In this document: positions 1 through 10,870 of the stretch, piece after piece
Numbering within the stretch: the stretch's first letter is position 1
Layout of the letters: each line of letters starts with the position of its first letter
Assembly (NCBI GenBank): GCA_009829735.1
Contig: CM020620.1
Location: forward strand, 24,216,020 to 24,280,019
Reading direction: 5' to 3'
Length of the DNA stretch: 64,000 bases
Source: Pyropia yezoensis
Taxonomy: Eukaryota > Rhodophyta > Bangiophyceae > Bangiales > Bangiaceae
Notes under the pieces: model-generated
What the model was told of the DNA's origin: nothing
Database searches by the model: none
The model's input: the letters and a program-made list of their open reading frames with translations, nothing else
Made by a program: the position numbers and the translations under genes

Positions 1-344
1 CGGCGGCGGCGCGTCCCCCACGCCCCCCCCCCCCCTCCCCCGGTCCACCCCCCCCCCCCCCCCCCCCCTTCGCCGCAGCGGCAGCGGCGGCGGGGGCGTG
101 GCGTTTGACTGGGCCCCTTGGCTCGCCGCCCACAGCCCCGCCCTGGCCGCCGAGGCCGACGACCGCGCCGCCGCCGCCGCCGCGCTGGCCGCCGCCGGCG
201 TGCGGGGCCCGCGGTACCTCCACCACATCCTCCGCGCGCTCCCCGGCTCCCCGCTCGACGCGCTGCGCGCGACGCTCCCCCGGGAGCTGCCGCCCGTCAT
301 CCTGGCGCTCATTTGTGCGGCGGCGGGCGACGCGGGGCTCCACG

Positions 345-375
<31 letters not shown>

Positions 376-418
376 ACCGCCGCTGCCGCCGCCAGCCGAG
401 GGGGGGGGGGGGGGGGGG

Positions 419-453
<35 letters not shown>

Positions 454-1218
454 CACCCCGCCGCCAATGGGGCCGTTGTCGCCGCCCCTTTTGCGCTGGC
501 AGCCCAGCCGGGGGGGATGCCCGCCGCAGACGGGGGAGCAGACGGGCGTGGCGGTGGCGGCGGCGTGCCTCTCTCCCTCCCCCGGTGGGCGACGGCGGCG
601 GCGGCGGCGGGCGGGCGGGGCGGCGCCGCGGCTGCCGCCGCCGCCGCGCCCCCCTCCTCCCCGGGCGCGGCGGCCGCCGACGGCTGGCACGCCGGCCCCG
701 CCGCCGCCGCGTGGGCGTCCCTGACCGCCGTGGCGGCGGCCGCCGCGGCGGCGCGGGAGCGGCAGCCGCCGCGGCCTGCCTCCACGGCGGCGGCGGCGGC
801 GGCGGTCGACGCGGCGGCGTCGTCGTCCCGCCTGGCCGCCCACCCGCCTGGCGGTGGTGGCGGCGGCGGCGGCGGCGACGGCGGCGGCGGCGGCCGCCCC
901 TTGCGCGGTGGGGGCGCGGCGACGGGCGCCGCGCCGCTGCTGCCACCCCCGCCGCTGCCGCCGCCGCCGCCGCCGCCGCCGCCGCGTGGCGCGCCAACGG
1001 CCGACGCGGACATGACGCGGCGGGCGGTGCGGGCGGTGGCGGCGGCGCAGGTGCGGCAGCGGGCGGGGGGCGGGGTGCCCGCGGCGGCCGCACGGGCGCT
1101 CCGGTGGGGCCCGTTTCGTGGGGTGGGGGGCGGGGGGGCGGGGGGGGGGCGGCGGGGGGGCGGTGCCGCCGCCCCGCCGTCGAGGCAGGACGCGACTGGG
1201 GGGGGGGGGGGGGGATGA
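1..1218 (+). CDS. Possible 5'-truncated Ala/Gly/Pro-rich hypothetical protein
   Basis: The stretch from about 98 to 340 reads as ordinary protein (residues such as YLHHILRALPG and LPPVILALICAAAGD) in one frame, with no ATG before it, so it would be the continuation of an exon starting outside the window. After a GCC-repeat and a G-run near 399-419, the plausible frame changes by one base. It continues as Ala/Gly-rich protein to the stop near 1218, including a charged stretch at about 1008-1110 (DMTRRAVRAVAAAQVRQR). No domain is recognised. The frame change probably reflects homopolymer length error or polymorphism. It may instead be non-coding GC-rich DNA. Confidence 0.3.
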
Positions 1219-1460
1219 CTGGCCCTGCCGTGAGGGCGGGCGGTGGCGCGCGTTTCGACCAGTGCTCCCGCGTGGAGGAGGGGGAGGGAAGGGTGCGTTG
1301 ACTTGGGGGGGGGGAGGGCGGGGTGGGTGTCGCCAGCCAGGGCGCCCAGACCGCAGACGGGAAGACACAAACGCTAGCACCGTTGCTGACAGACACGGTC
1401 ATGACACGGGGCGCGGGCTCCGTGTGCCCTCTTTCCGCTTCCCCCGCGCGCGTGGACTGC

Positions 1461-1965
1461 CTACCCACACACACACGTGCTTGGCGACGGGGGCCACGGA
1501 CCCCCCCCCACCCACCGCCCCCCCCAGACCCAGACCCAGCACATGCTCCCCCCCCATCGCCACGCCATGCCACCCCCTAGCGGCGACGGCGGTCCCCCCC
1601 CCCCCCCGCCCCCCCCCCCCGCCCCCCCCCCCCCCCCCTCCACGTCCCACTGCCCACTCCCAAGGCGCGAAAGGAGGGTGGCCAGCACCGGCGGCCGGCC
1701 GCGGCCGCCGCGCGGCCGCCCCCGGCCGGCGTCCCCCCCTCCCCATCCGCCCCCCCACCCACCCCCGTCCTCGCTGTCCCCACCGCCAGCCGCGTCCACC
1801 ACCCCGTCCCCGCCATGGCCGCCGCCGCCGCCGCCGCCGCCGCCGCTGCCGACGCCGCCACGCCCCCGCCGCGAGCCGCTGCGCGCGCGCTCCGAGCCGC
1901 TCTGCCGCCCGCGGCTGCCCGACCGCCCCGCCCGCTCCTTGCGGCCGGCAAAAAAGGCGAGCGCG

Positions 1966-2004
<39 letters not shown>

Positions 2005-2358
2005 CCCCCACCGCCACTGCCACCGCTGCCGCCACCCCCGCTGCTGCCGCGGCGGTCGTCGCGCACGCCGCCGCCGCCGCCGCCGGCGTCACGCCGACCG
2101 TCCCGCACGCTGCCATCGCGGCCACCGTCACGGCCACCGCCCCCCCCCGCACCTCCCCCACCACCACCCGAGCGGCCGTCGGTGCGTGATGGGCGGCGCT
2201 CCCGGTGGCGGCCGCCCGACCGGGGACGCCCCCCCGCCCCCCCGCCGTCATCGGCGCTGCCCCAACCCCCATCCGAGCCGCCGCCCCGGTCGCTCGCCGC
2301 CTTCCCGTGCCGCCGGGCAGATGACGACGACGACAGGCGGCCGCCGCCGCCACCGCCC

Positions 2359-2399
<41 letters not shown>

Positions 2400-4736
2400 C
2401 CCCCCCGACAGCGACAGGCCGTGGCCCCGACCAGCGGGCGCGACCGCACGGGCGGCGAGGCGGCCGACGCGGCGGAGGGCGCGGAGGCCCTCCCGGGCGG
2501 GGGCGGGGAGCCAGGCAGCCACCGCTGCGGCGGCGGCGGTGCCGCCGCCGTCGGGGGCGCCGCCCCAGCCGGCGGCGGCAGCGGCACCGCGCCCGCCGCC
2601 GTCGGCGGGGGCGCCCGCCGCGCCGTCGGCGGGGGCGCCCGCCGCCCAGGCGGCGGGCGTCAGGTAGCGCGCCAGGTCCACCCGCTCCGCCCGCTCCACC
2701 GCGATAAAAACAAACACCGACGCGTACGCGAGGTAGGCCGACGCGGGCAGCGCCGGCCGCTGGTCGAGAAACACCTTGCGCCAGGCAAATAGGTAAAAGT
2801 GGGCGGCGACGGAGAAGGTGGCGGCCAGCTGGCTGCCGTTGCGCGCGTCGCGCAGCAGCGCCGCCTGCACGCCAATGAGGCCCAGGTGCCAGCCATAGGC
2901 GGCGGCCAGGACCAACAGGAAGGCGTCGCACGCGCGCTCCGCGCGCGCCTGGAACAGCCGCAGCGGGTCACGGTGGGTGTAGAGGGCGGCCGCCGCGCAC
3001 AGCAGCGACACGCCCGCGTAGTAGGTGGACGACATGAGCACAATGTGCGAGACGCTCAGCGACGCGGACGTGACAATCAACCGGCCGGCGACGGTGGTGA
3101 CGGCCAGGAGGGGTACCAGCAGGACAATGTAAAAGAGGATGCCCGACAGGAAGGGCGAGTGCACCACGTCCAGCCGGAGCTGCTTGTCAATCTCGGCGCC
3201 CACGTGCTCCACCAGGCGGTTGTTGGCTGTGGGCCACGGGACAGGAGCAGAGCCGGGGGAGCGGGGCACGGACAAAAAAAGAGCAGCACAGGTCCAAGCA
3301 GAGCAACGCGGGCGCACAAACAGCAAGCACACACGCAGCATGCGGCAGAGGTCAGTGTCCGTGCCCTTGCCGCGGATGGACGCCGCCGGCTTGGAAGCCC
3401 GCTCACCCAGTCCTCGCCGCTCCCCCCCTGAGGTCGCGGACCACTTCAGTGTGGGCGTGGGCACTCGCTCCAGCCGCCAGAGGCCCCACCCTCCATACGC
3501 TCCCTTCCCGTTGCAGACCAACGAAAGCGCCTGCGACACGGCCCCGACACCCATACAGACAACCCCCTCCCCTCCCTCCACCCACCCTCCCCCCCACCCT
3601 TGACTTCCCCTGACCCGCCCCCTCAACGTACTCTCCGCCGCGATCGCAATGGTATCAAAAAACGGGGTCAGCGCCTCGGCACTCTTCCGCAGCACCCCCC
3701 CCGCAACCGGCGACAGGACCGTCGCCTTGGCCGCCACAAAGCCGTCCATCCCCAGCGCCGCCAGCTTGGCCGCCACCACCGCCCGCACCGACGCCTCCCC
3801 CGCCACCTGCCGGCGGAGGGCGCCCTCGGTGGCGGCCAGCGCCGCGGCCTCCCCCTCCAGCGCCGCCACCCGCGCGGCGGCGGCGGGGGCGGCGGCGGTG
3901 AGGGCGGCCAGCTCGGCGGCGCGCTCCGCCGCGGCGACCGCGTCGAGGCGGCGCTCCTCCGTGCGGGCGCCCACCTGCGACCGCTTGAGGCGGACCGCCT
4001 CGGCGAGGTAGCGCACCTCGGCAGCGAGGCCGTCCGCCTCGTCGGTGCGGAGGCGCAGCTCCAGCCGCATCTTGGCCACCGCCCGCACCAGCACGTCGGC
4101 CGCCGCGGGGGCGCCGGGGGGGGGCCCCTCCGCCCACGTCAGCCGCCGCCGGTGGGCGGCCGCCCCTGGAGGGGGCGGGGGGGGGGGCAACCCCCCCCGC
4201 CCCAACGCCTCACGACCGCCACCGTAGACGGCGAGGGGGGGTGGCGCCACGTCGCCACCGCCCCACCCGCGGGCACCCCCGCCGGGTGGGGACGCGGCGG
4301 CGGCCGCTGCTGCAGAGGCGGCGGCCGCCGCCACAGCCGCCACCACCACGGGGGGAAACCGGCCGCGGCAGCGGCGGCGGCGGCGGCGGCAACGGCGGGG
4401 GCACCCGCCCGCCGCCGGCCGCGCGGCGGCGGCGGCCGCGGCGGCAGCGGCGGCGGCAGCGGCAGCGGCAGCGGCGGCGGCGGCAGCAGCAGCAGCAGCA
4501 GCAGCGGCAGGCAGGCGAGGCGAAAGTGGCGCCGCCACGGCAGCCGCCGGCGGGTTGGCGCCAACCGCGCCGCCGGCGGCGGCGCTGCAGTCCCCACCAC
4601 CCCTACCGCCCCCGCCGCCGCCGCCGCCACCGCCGCCGCCACCACCGCCGCCACCACCGCCGCGCTCACTGCCAACAGTGCCGTCACCGCCGTCCCTACC
4701 GCCGCTAGAACCGTCTGCTGCCCGGCGGGGGCCCAT
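1461..4736 (-). CDS. Coiled-coil multi-span membrane protein, two exons
   Basis: Function is not recognised. The ATG at 4736 has a good context (A at -3, G at +4). Exon 1 is 4736-3632 and exon 2 is 3226-1461. Splicing joins GAG A to CC AAC in phase 1 and gives 956 residues. The order is a Gly/Ala-rich N-terminus, a predicted coiled coil at about residues 224-330, then about five hydrophobic segments near 394-419, 428-450, 471-493, 505-522 and 535-552. The C-terminal tail (about 590-956) is Gly-, Ser- and Arg-rich with RS-like patches. The tail crosses a C38 run (1966-2003), so its downstream frame and stop are uncertain. The layout suggests an organelle or endomembrane protein with a cytosolic coiled coil; this is inference. 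Confidence 0.6.
3227..3631 (-). other. Intron of the coiled-coil membrane-protein gene
   Basis: On the minus strand the donor is GAGA|GTACGTTGAG at 3631 and the acceptor is GGCCCACAG|CCAACAAC ending at 3227, giving a 405-bp GT-AG intron. Removing it joins the coiled-coil exon to the transmembrane exon in phase 1. The unspliced frame also stays open, so an ORF caller would miss this intron. Confidence 0.65.
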
Positions 4737-6462
4737 CGTCCCGACGGCCGCGGCCGCGGCCGTGCCAGACGGCCGTGGCCGTGACAGACGGCCGTGGCCG
4801 TGACGGACAAGAGGGGCTGAGGCCGGCAGGTGTTGGGGGGAGGCGGAGGGGAGAGGGGGGGGCAGGGGGCAGGAGCGGAGAGGTCGCAAGGGGGCTAGCC
4901 AAAAGAGAAAAAAAAAAAAAAAGCGACACGGGGAGAGAGGGGGGGGGGGGGCGCAGGGGGGGGGGGGGGGGGTGGCCGGGGTTTGTCCTGGAGAGGGACA
5001 GGGCGGGGGGGGGCAGAGGCGCGAGCAGCGCCTCGGCCACCGCGTCAGGCCCGCCCCCCCCCCCCCCCTGCAGCAGGCCGTGGCGCACAAGCCGCGGGGG
5101 GCGGTGGCGCGGCGGCAGTGGCAGCCGCCGCCGCCGCGCGGGCGACCGCCACCGCCGCCTCCCCCCCCCCTCCCCCCCCCGGGCGGTCACTGGCAGGTGG
5201 GACTAGCCCATCCCCCCCAGCCGCGCAGTGGGAGGCGGAAACATGAGGGGGGGGCGGGGGGGGGGGAAAGGGGGGGCCGGGGGGGGGGGTGGGGGGGGGG
5301 GGGGAGCAGGAGGGCGGAGAGGGACGGTGGGCGGTGGTGGGGGCGGGTAGGGAGGCAGGCGGCGGCGGCGGCGGCGGCGGTGGGGGCGGCCACGGGCAGG
5401 CGGGGCACGCGGCGGCGGCAGCGGCAGAGGCCGCCCGCCTGTCAGCCGGCAGCGGCGGGAAGCTAAACGAGACGACGCGGGGGGGGGGGTGGGGGGTGGG
5501 GTGGAGGGGGGGGGGTGGTGGGGGGCAGCGGCGGCACCAATGGGGAGCCAGGGGGGCGGCAACCGCGATTAAATAAAATGTTCGGCACACGCCGCTGCGG
5601 GCTCTGCCGCCGCTGACCAGCGCGTGGACCACGCCGCCGCCCCTCTGGACGGGGACGCGCTGGTTGGCGGGGGGGGGGGGGGGGTGGGGGGTTGCGGGGA
5701 AAAGGGAGAGCGAGTAGGGAAAGGCACGCGCCGCCGCCGCCACCGCCGCCGCCGCCGTCGGCCGCCGGCCCCGCTGGCGTGGCCGACTGCCGACCATGCC
5801 GACGGCGTGCGGGGGGGGGGGGGGGGGCGGCAGCGCAGCAGGCGCCCGCCCGCGGCGGCCGCGGTGCCCCCCCCGCCCCCGCCCGCCGCGGGGGGCCCCC
5901 GGCCGTGGCGGGAGAGCCCGCGCCGCGACCGCCTGTCTGGTCTTGTTTCTTTTTTTTGCCACCGCCACCGCCGCCGCCACCGCCGCCGCCGTCGGCGGCC
6001 GACGACGGCGGCGGCGGTGGCGGCGGCGGCGGCAACCTGACGCGTGTGGGGGGGGGGGGTGAAGGTCGTCTTTGGCCCCTTACGATGGGGGCGGGGGGGG
6101 GGTGGGGGGGGGGGGGGGGGGGGGGGAGTCCCCGCGGTGCGCGGGGAAGAAAAGAAGAGCGTGGGCGACGCCCCCCACGGCGGCGGCCGCGGGTGCGTCC
6201 GTGCCTACCCCGTAGCAGCGTGCCCCCCACGGTGTGGCCGCCAGCTGGGGGGGTGCCGCCGCCGCCAGCCGCTGCCGCCCCCTGCGCCCACGCCCGCCCG
6301 CCCACCCAGCCCCGCGCCCACGCCCACCCACCCACCCCCTCCCCATCAGGGGCCGCTCCCGGCCGACGCTGTCCCCCCCCGCCCCCCCCCCCCCCCCCCC
6401 CCGCCCAACGGCACTCCCTCCCCCTCACTGCTCGCTCCCCCCCCGACCCCCTCCTCCGCTCG
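4737..6462. other. Low-complexity intergenic DNA
   Basis: This stretch is poly-G/C runs, GCC/GGC repeats and one A15 run (about 4910-4922). It separates the 5' end of the membrane-protein gene from the 3' end of the farnesyltransferase gene. Open frames exist on both strands but read as homopolymer peptides (poly-Pro, poly-Gly, poly-Arg), and I see no gene. A short AT-rich stretch (GATTAAATAAAATG) lies near 5568-5581. Confidence 0.5.
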
Positions 6463-8325
6463 TCACGCGTCACCGCCGGCGGGCGCGGGGTCCTTGGCAT
6501 CCCCCCCCGCCGCCGCCTGGGCGGCCCAGTAGGCCCGCGCGGCGGCCACCCGCCCCACCTCCACATTCACCGCCGGGTGGACGCGCGGGAGGAGGACGCC
6601 CACGCCCAGGTCGTCGGGCCCCTCCTCCCCACCCGCCGCCGCCGCCGCCGCCGACGCCGCCGCCGCCGCCGCCGACGCCGACGCCGACGCCCGGCGGCGG
6701 CCATAGTGCTGCGCCACGCTCAGGCCAGAGAGCGCGTAGCAGGTGTGGTAGTAGTCGGGCGCCGCGCCGGGCTTGTCCCGCAGGCCCCCGCCGGGGGCCT
6801 GGCAGTAGGAGAGGACGTAGCGGGCCAGGCGGGTTGGCTCCACGTCGGTCTGGTCGGCCGAGCTGCCGCCAACGGCGTCGACGGGGTCGCCCTTGGCGCC
6901 CGAGGGCGGCGGCGGCGGCGGCGGCGGCGGGGTCACCCCCCAGCCCGTGGCGGCGTCATCCTTCCCCCCACCGGCCAGCATGGCGTCGGCACGGTCGGCC
7001 AGGGCGGGCACCCCCCCCACCCAAAACGTGTAGCAGCTGTCGACGAGCTTGTTGGCCCGCCCCGCGAGCCCCCCCTCCAGCTCGTGCTGCCGGTCCACCG
7101 CCCAGGCGCGGAGGCGGCCGACCGCGCCGCCGCCGCCCCCCGCGGGGGCAGCGTCAAGGGCAGCCACCTCGGCGGGCCCCGCCAGCACCGCCGCCGCCAG
7201 CCCGCACCACCCGTACCCGCCGTGGCCCTCCCCCCCCGCCACCGACGCGAGGCCCCCATCAAACGACACGAGGCTGCCGACAAAGGTGCCCACCCCCGCC
7301 GCCAGGTGCGGCGGGCCCCCCAGCAGCCACGCCACCGCCGTTGCCAGGTACACGCCCCGCGCGTCCACCTCCCCGTCGGGGGTGACGGCGTAGCCGCCGC
7401 CCGGCCGCCGGGCGGCGGCGAGGAAGCGCAGCACGGCGGCGCGGTCGACGACGCCGAGCCCATCTTCGCCGCCCAAGACGGCCGCCGCCGCAACGGCGGC
7501 GTAGGTGGTGGCCAGGTGCGGCACCTGGCCGGGCCCCCCGCCAAAGCCCCCCCCGTCGGGTGCCGCGCAGGCGGCCAGGTGCGCCACCGCCGCCGCCCGC
7601 ACGGCGGGGGAGATGGGCGTACGCAGCAGCGTCGCCGCGTGGAGGGTCCAGTAGAGCAGCCACGGCTGGGAGGCGTCGAGGGAGGTGAAGCGCGGGGTGA
7701 GGCCCCGCGCCAGCGCCGCCGCCACCCACCGGCCGTGCGACCGGAGGGCCAGGGGGGGCGGCGGCGGCCGCGGGTACCACGGGTTGGCCACGGGGTCGGT
7801 CGCCGCGGGCGCCCGGGCGGCCGCCGCCTCGGCCGCCGCCGCCGCCGCCCACGATACCAGCGGGGGGGCGGCGGCGGCGGCGGCGCCACGCGGCGGCGGC
7901 GGCGAGCCGAGCGACGCTGCCGGCGGCGACGCCGGCGGCGTCCCCCCCACCATGTGCAGCGGCGAGACGGGGGGTCCCCCCGAGCCGCCGCCCCTCCCCC
8001 CCGCCGGCGGCCGTGCCGGCGACAGCGCCGGTGACAGGGGCGGCGACAGGGGCAGCGGCGGCGGCGCCGACGCCGCGTCCATGTCGGCCGCCTGCACCGC
8101 CGACTCTACCGCCGCCTGGTCCACCCACGACGCCGTCGGGTAGCCCTCGTGGGGGGTGGCGGCGGCGGCGTACCACGACCACAGCGCCTCGGTCGTCGCC
8201 GCCACCGCCGCGTCAGCGTCGACCGCCGCAGCAGCGGCGGCCGCGTCGACGGGGGAGGGGGCGGCGGCGGCGTCGCCGCCGCCACTCCCGTCCTCCGCCG
8301 GCGCCGGGGAGGGCTCACCCGCCAT
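6463..8325 (-). CDS. FNTB: Protein farnesyltransferase subunit beta
   Basis: This is the catalytic beta subunit of protein farnesyltransferase, which transfers the C15 isoprenoid from farnesyl diphosphate to a C-terminal CaaX cysteine. It works as a heterodimer with the alpha subunit in the cytosol. The prenyltransferase alpha-alpha barrel repeats are clear: GGFGGGPGQVPHLATTYAAV, a DARGVYLATAVAWLL segment, GGEGHGGYGWCGLAA, EGGLAGRANKLVDSCYTFW, and GGLRDKPG followed by YYHTCYALSGLSVAQHY. The Zn ligands expected for the family are present as D429, C431 (LVDSC) and H527 (YYHTC). The product is 620 residues from the ATG at 8325, against about 440 in animals. The excess is an Ala/Ser/Pro-rich N-terminal extension and low-complexity insertions before and between the last motifs. 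No intron is needed. GGHGGYGWCG-type and KLVD motifs favour FTase over GGTase-I. Confidence 0.93.
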   Translation of the reverse strand: MAGEPSPAPAEDGSGGGDAAAAPSPVDAAAAAAAVDADAAVAATTEALWSWYAAAATPHEGYPTASWVDQAAVESAVQAADMDAASAPPPLPLSPPLSPALSPARPPAGGRGGGSGGPPVSPLHMVGGTPPASPPAASLGSPPPPRGAAAAAAPPLVSWAAAAAAEAAAARAPAATDPVANPWYPRPPPPPLALRSHGRWVAAALARGLTPRFTSLDASQPWLLYWTLHAATLLRTPISPAVRAAAVAHLAACAAPDGGGFGGGPGQVPHLATTYAAVAAAAVLGGEDGLGVVDRAAVLRFLAAARRPGGGYAVTPDGEVDARGVYLATAVAWLLGGPPHLAAGVGTFVGSLVSFDGGLASVAGGEGHGGYGWCGLAAAVLAGPAEVAALDAAPAGGGGGAVGRLRAWAVDRQHELEGGLAGRANKLVDSCYTFWVGGVPALADRADAMLAGGGKDDAATGWGVTPPPPPPPPPSGAKGDPVDAVGGSSADQTDVEPTRLARYVLSYCQAPGGGLRDKPGAAPDYYHTCYALSGLSVAQHYGRRRASASASAAAAAASAAAAAAGGEEGPDDLGVGVLLPRVHPAVNVEVGRVAAARAYWAAQAAAGGDAKDPAPAGGDA

Positions 8326-8340
8326 GGCGCCGCCGCAGCA

Positions 8341-8378
<38 letters not shown>

Positions 8379-9742
8379 CGCTGCTGCCGCCGCTCGCCGC
8401 CCGCCGCCGCTGCCGCTGCCGCTGCTGCCGCCGCCGCCGCCGGGACGCGGGGGCCACCGACGGCCGCCGCCGCTGCGATCGAAGGGACGGTGGCGGCGAC
8501 GCCGCGGGGGAACCCGCAGCGGCGGGCACCGACGGCGGCCGCTGCGGGTCCAGGGAGGCAGAGGGGACTGGCAGGACCGGGGCGGCCATACACCGGCCGC
8601 TGCGCAGCCGTCACAGGGGGGGCACCGCTGGAAGCGCGCAGGGGAAGTCGCAGAGTAGGTGGAGGGGGTGCACCGCGTGCAAAGGCGCGAGCGCGACGGG
8701 CACACGGGGGGGCGGCGACACCACCGGGCGCGCGGCAGGTGGGGGGGGGTTGGGGGAACTGAAGGATCCCGCACGCGACCACGCGGGCGGTATGTAGTGC
8801 GCGGCACGCAGGCGCGGCGGAGGAGACGACGCACGGGGGGCGTTCGGTAGCGGTGGCAGTCAGAGCCAACGCACGCGAGCCGCGGTAGGCGAGCGGCGCG
8901 CGACGCTGGTGATCCGCCCCTCCAAGTCCAACTGTTTTGCAAACCCCTCACCATTCCTTCACTATATTTTTTTTGATGAGGAAGGCCGCCGAGACTCTTC
9001 GTCGATGGAGTGAAAATTCCTCTGAGAATCAATTACTACTCTATGTTCAAACAGCACGCCGCCGGCGGTGTGCCTGGCGGCCCCCCCCACCCCGAGTGAG
9101 TGGTCCAGTGCGCGCTCCTCCACGAAAGCTCTATGGCCGAAAGCCGTGGGACAAGGGAAGAACCGTGACGGCGCCTGCCTCGTGACCCTCCCCCCCCCCT
9201 CGTTCAACCCGGATAGGGGGGCCCCCCACGACAGCAGCACGAGCCCCGCCACGAGCCCGGGCATCCTCGTACGTAGGGCGCGCGCGCCCGTGGCGGCTGG
9301 GGCGGCGGCGTGTGGCTGTCCACCGGCCCTTCCCTCCCGCGCGGCAGAGCCGGCGTGTTGCTGCTACAGGACCTACAGGGTACCCGCGGGGCGTGTTGGG
9401 CCGGGCGCTCGCTGCGTTGCTGCAGGGTCCCGCTGCGGCTGCCGTCCCCGCTCCTCTTGGCCCGTCCCCTGCCTGAGCTCACGGCTGGCTTGCCGCTTTT
9501 GAACTGGGAGCGGCAACCTCTCCCTCCGCACAGACGCCCCCCCTCTCCTACCTCCACCCCCCCCCCTCTCCCACCTTTCCCCCCATTCCCGTGTACCTTC
9601 CCCCCCCCACTCGTCTCCCGTCCCTCGGGCTATTTTCTCATCTGTTCTTGTCGTCGCCACTGACCGCCTTTTGCTTGCGTCTGCCTCCCCCCCCGTCTGC
9701 CCCCCCACCCCCACCACCGCCGTCCTGGACCCCCTTTCCCCC
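8326..9742. promoter_or_regulatory. Divergent upstream region between FNTB and the next gene
   Basis: This 1.4-kb region lies between the minus-strand FNTB start and the plus-strand gene at 9743, so it should hold both promoters. An AT-rich patch (ACTATATTTTTTTTGATGAGG) lies at about 8961-8982. A pyrimidine-rich tract with long C runs fills 9530-9740. No gene is convincing here. Confidence 0.4.
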
Positions 9743-10870
9743 ATGGTGCGGCCGCTGGCGGGGGCGGCGGCACCCCCCCCGAGAGGAGACATGGTCGCCG
9801 ACGTGGCCGGGGAGGTGGCGGCCGCTGCGGCTGACGCGGCGCTCGACGAAGAGGAGGCGGCTGAAGGGGACGGCGCCAACGCCGACGCCAACGCAGTCGC
9901 CGACGCCGCCGCTGGCCCCCACGGAGCAGCATCGGTGGCGGCGGCACCGTGGTCCCGGCCGCGGGTGCCCCCCCTGCCCCCCCCCCCCACCAGCCGCAAG
10001 CGGCCATCGCGGGGTGGGCGCTCTGCCGCGGCCGCCCCCGCCGGCCGGCCCACCGACGGCACCCCCCCACGGCCACCGGGTGCCCCGACGGCCGCCACGG
10101 CCGCCGACGGGGCGGCGGCGGCCGCCGAGGCGGCCGCCCGCCGCCGGCGGGCGGCGGTGGCCCTGCCCCCCACCCCGCCGTCGCCGCTGTCGTCGCCGTC
10201 CCCGTCGCGGTCAGCGTCCCCGCCAGAGCGGCGGCGGCGCCCGCGGCTGGCCGATGCGGGGGGCGGAGGGGGGGCCAGCGGCGGCGGCGGCGGCGGCGCT
10301 GTGACGTCGACGGCGGGTGCGCTGCCACCAGCGCCCCCCTCTGTCCCCAGCGCGACTGTCCCCGCTGCCGCCGTCACCGCGGCTGCGGCCCCCCACGACG
10401 CTGCCGCGCACGCGCGGCGCGTGGCGGCGCTGGCCGCCCGCCTGGCGGCCGTCCGGTCGGCCTTCGAGGCGGCCATTGCGCCACGGCTGGTGGGGGCGGC
10501 CGCCCCCCCGCCGGGCGGCGCGGGCCTATCCCTTGACACGGTACGGCTGGTGGTGCCGTCCCTGCCGCTGCCGCCCGCACCGCCGCCGTTGGGCGGGGGG
10601 GCGACGGGGGGGGCTGGGGAGGGCGGACGGGGGCGCGGATGGGGGGGGGCGGGGGCGGTGACGCCCGTGACACCCACGGCAGGGACGCCCGGCGCGGCGG
10701 CGGCGGCGGCGGCAACGTCCATGGCGGCGGCGGGTGGGGGCACCCCTGGCCGGGCGCTGTTGAGGGAGCAGGCCCGGGGTGCGCGGGTGACGCTCGACTA
10801 TGTGTTTCGGCTGGGGGTGGAGGAGGCAGAGGGGGCACTGGAGCGGCTGCGCCAGCGACCGGAAGGCTAA
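9743..10870 (+). CDS. Hypothetical acidic/Ala-Pro-rich protein
   Basis: A 375-residue product is read from the ATG at 9743 to TAA. The N-terminus (MVRPLAGAAAPPPRGDM) leads into an acidic stretch (DEEEAAEGDG), then a basic Pro/Arg segment resembling a nuclear localisation signal (TSRKRPSRGGR). An Ala-rich middle part follows, with a probable helix at VAALAARLAAVRSAFEAAIAPRL. The C-terminal 35 residues look structured (GARVTLDYVFRLGVEEAEGALERL). A sensible C-terminus before the stop argues that this frame is real. The antisense frame is open but low-complexity. I do not recognise a family; a small nuclear or Mediator-like subunit is only a guess from composition. Confidence 0.5.
   Translation: MVRPLAGAAAPPPRGDMVADVAGEVAAAAADAALDEEEAAEGDGANADANAVADAAAGPHGAASVAAAPWSRPRVPPLPPPPTSRKRPSRGGRSAAAAPAGRPTDGTPPRPPGAPTAATAADGAAAAAEAAARRRRAAVALPPTPPSPLSSPSPSRSASPPERRRRPRLADAGGGGGASGGGGGGAVTSTAGALPPAPPSVPSATVPAAAVTAAAAPHDAAAHARRVAALAARLAAVRSAFEAAIAPRLVGAAAPPPGGAGLSLDTVRLVVPSLPLPPAPPPLGGGATGGAGEGGRGRGWGGAGAVTPVTPTAGTPGAAAAAAATSMAAAGGGTPGRALLREQARGARVTLDYVFRLGVEEAEGALERLRQRPEG

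Noticed and set aside
5045..6460. Several 90-360-residue Pro/Arg/Gly frames on both strands
   Set aside because: They are translations of G/C runs and trinucleotide repeats with no motifs.
9373..10743. 456-residue minus-strand frame over the 9743 gene
   Set aside because: Low-complexity Ala/Ser/Pro product. The plus-strand frame has an ATG, a structured C-terminus and a natural stop.
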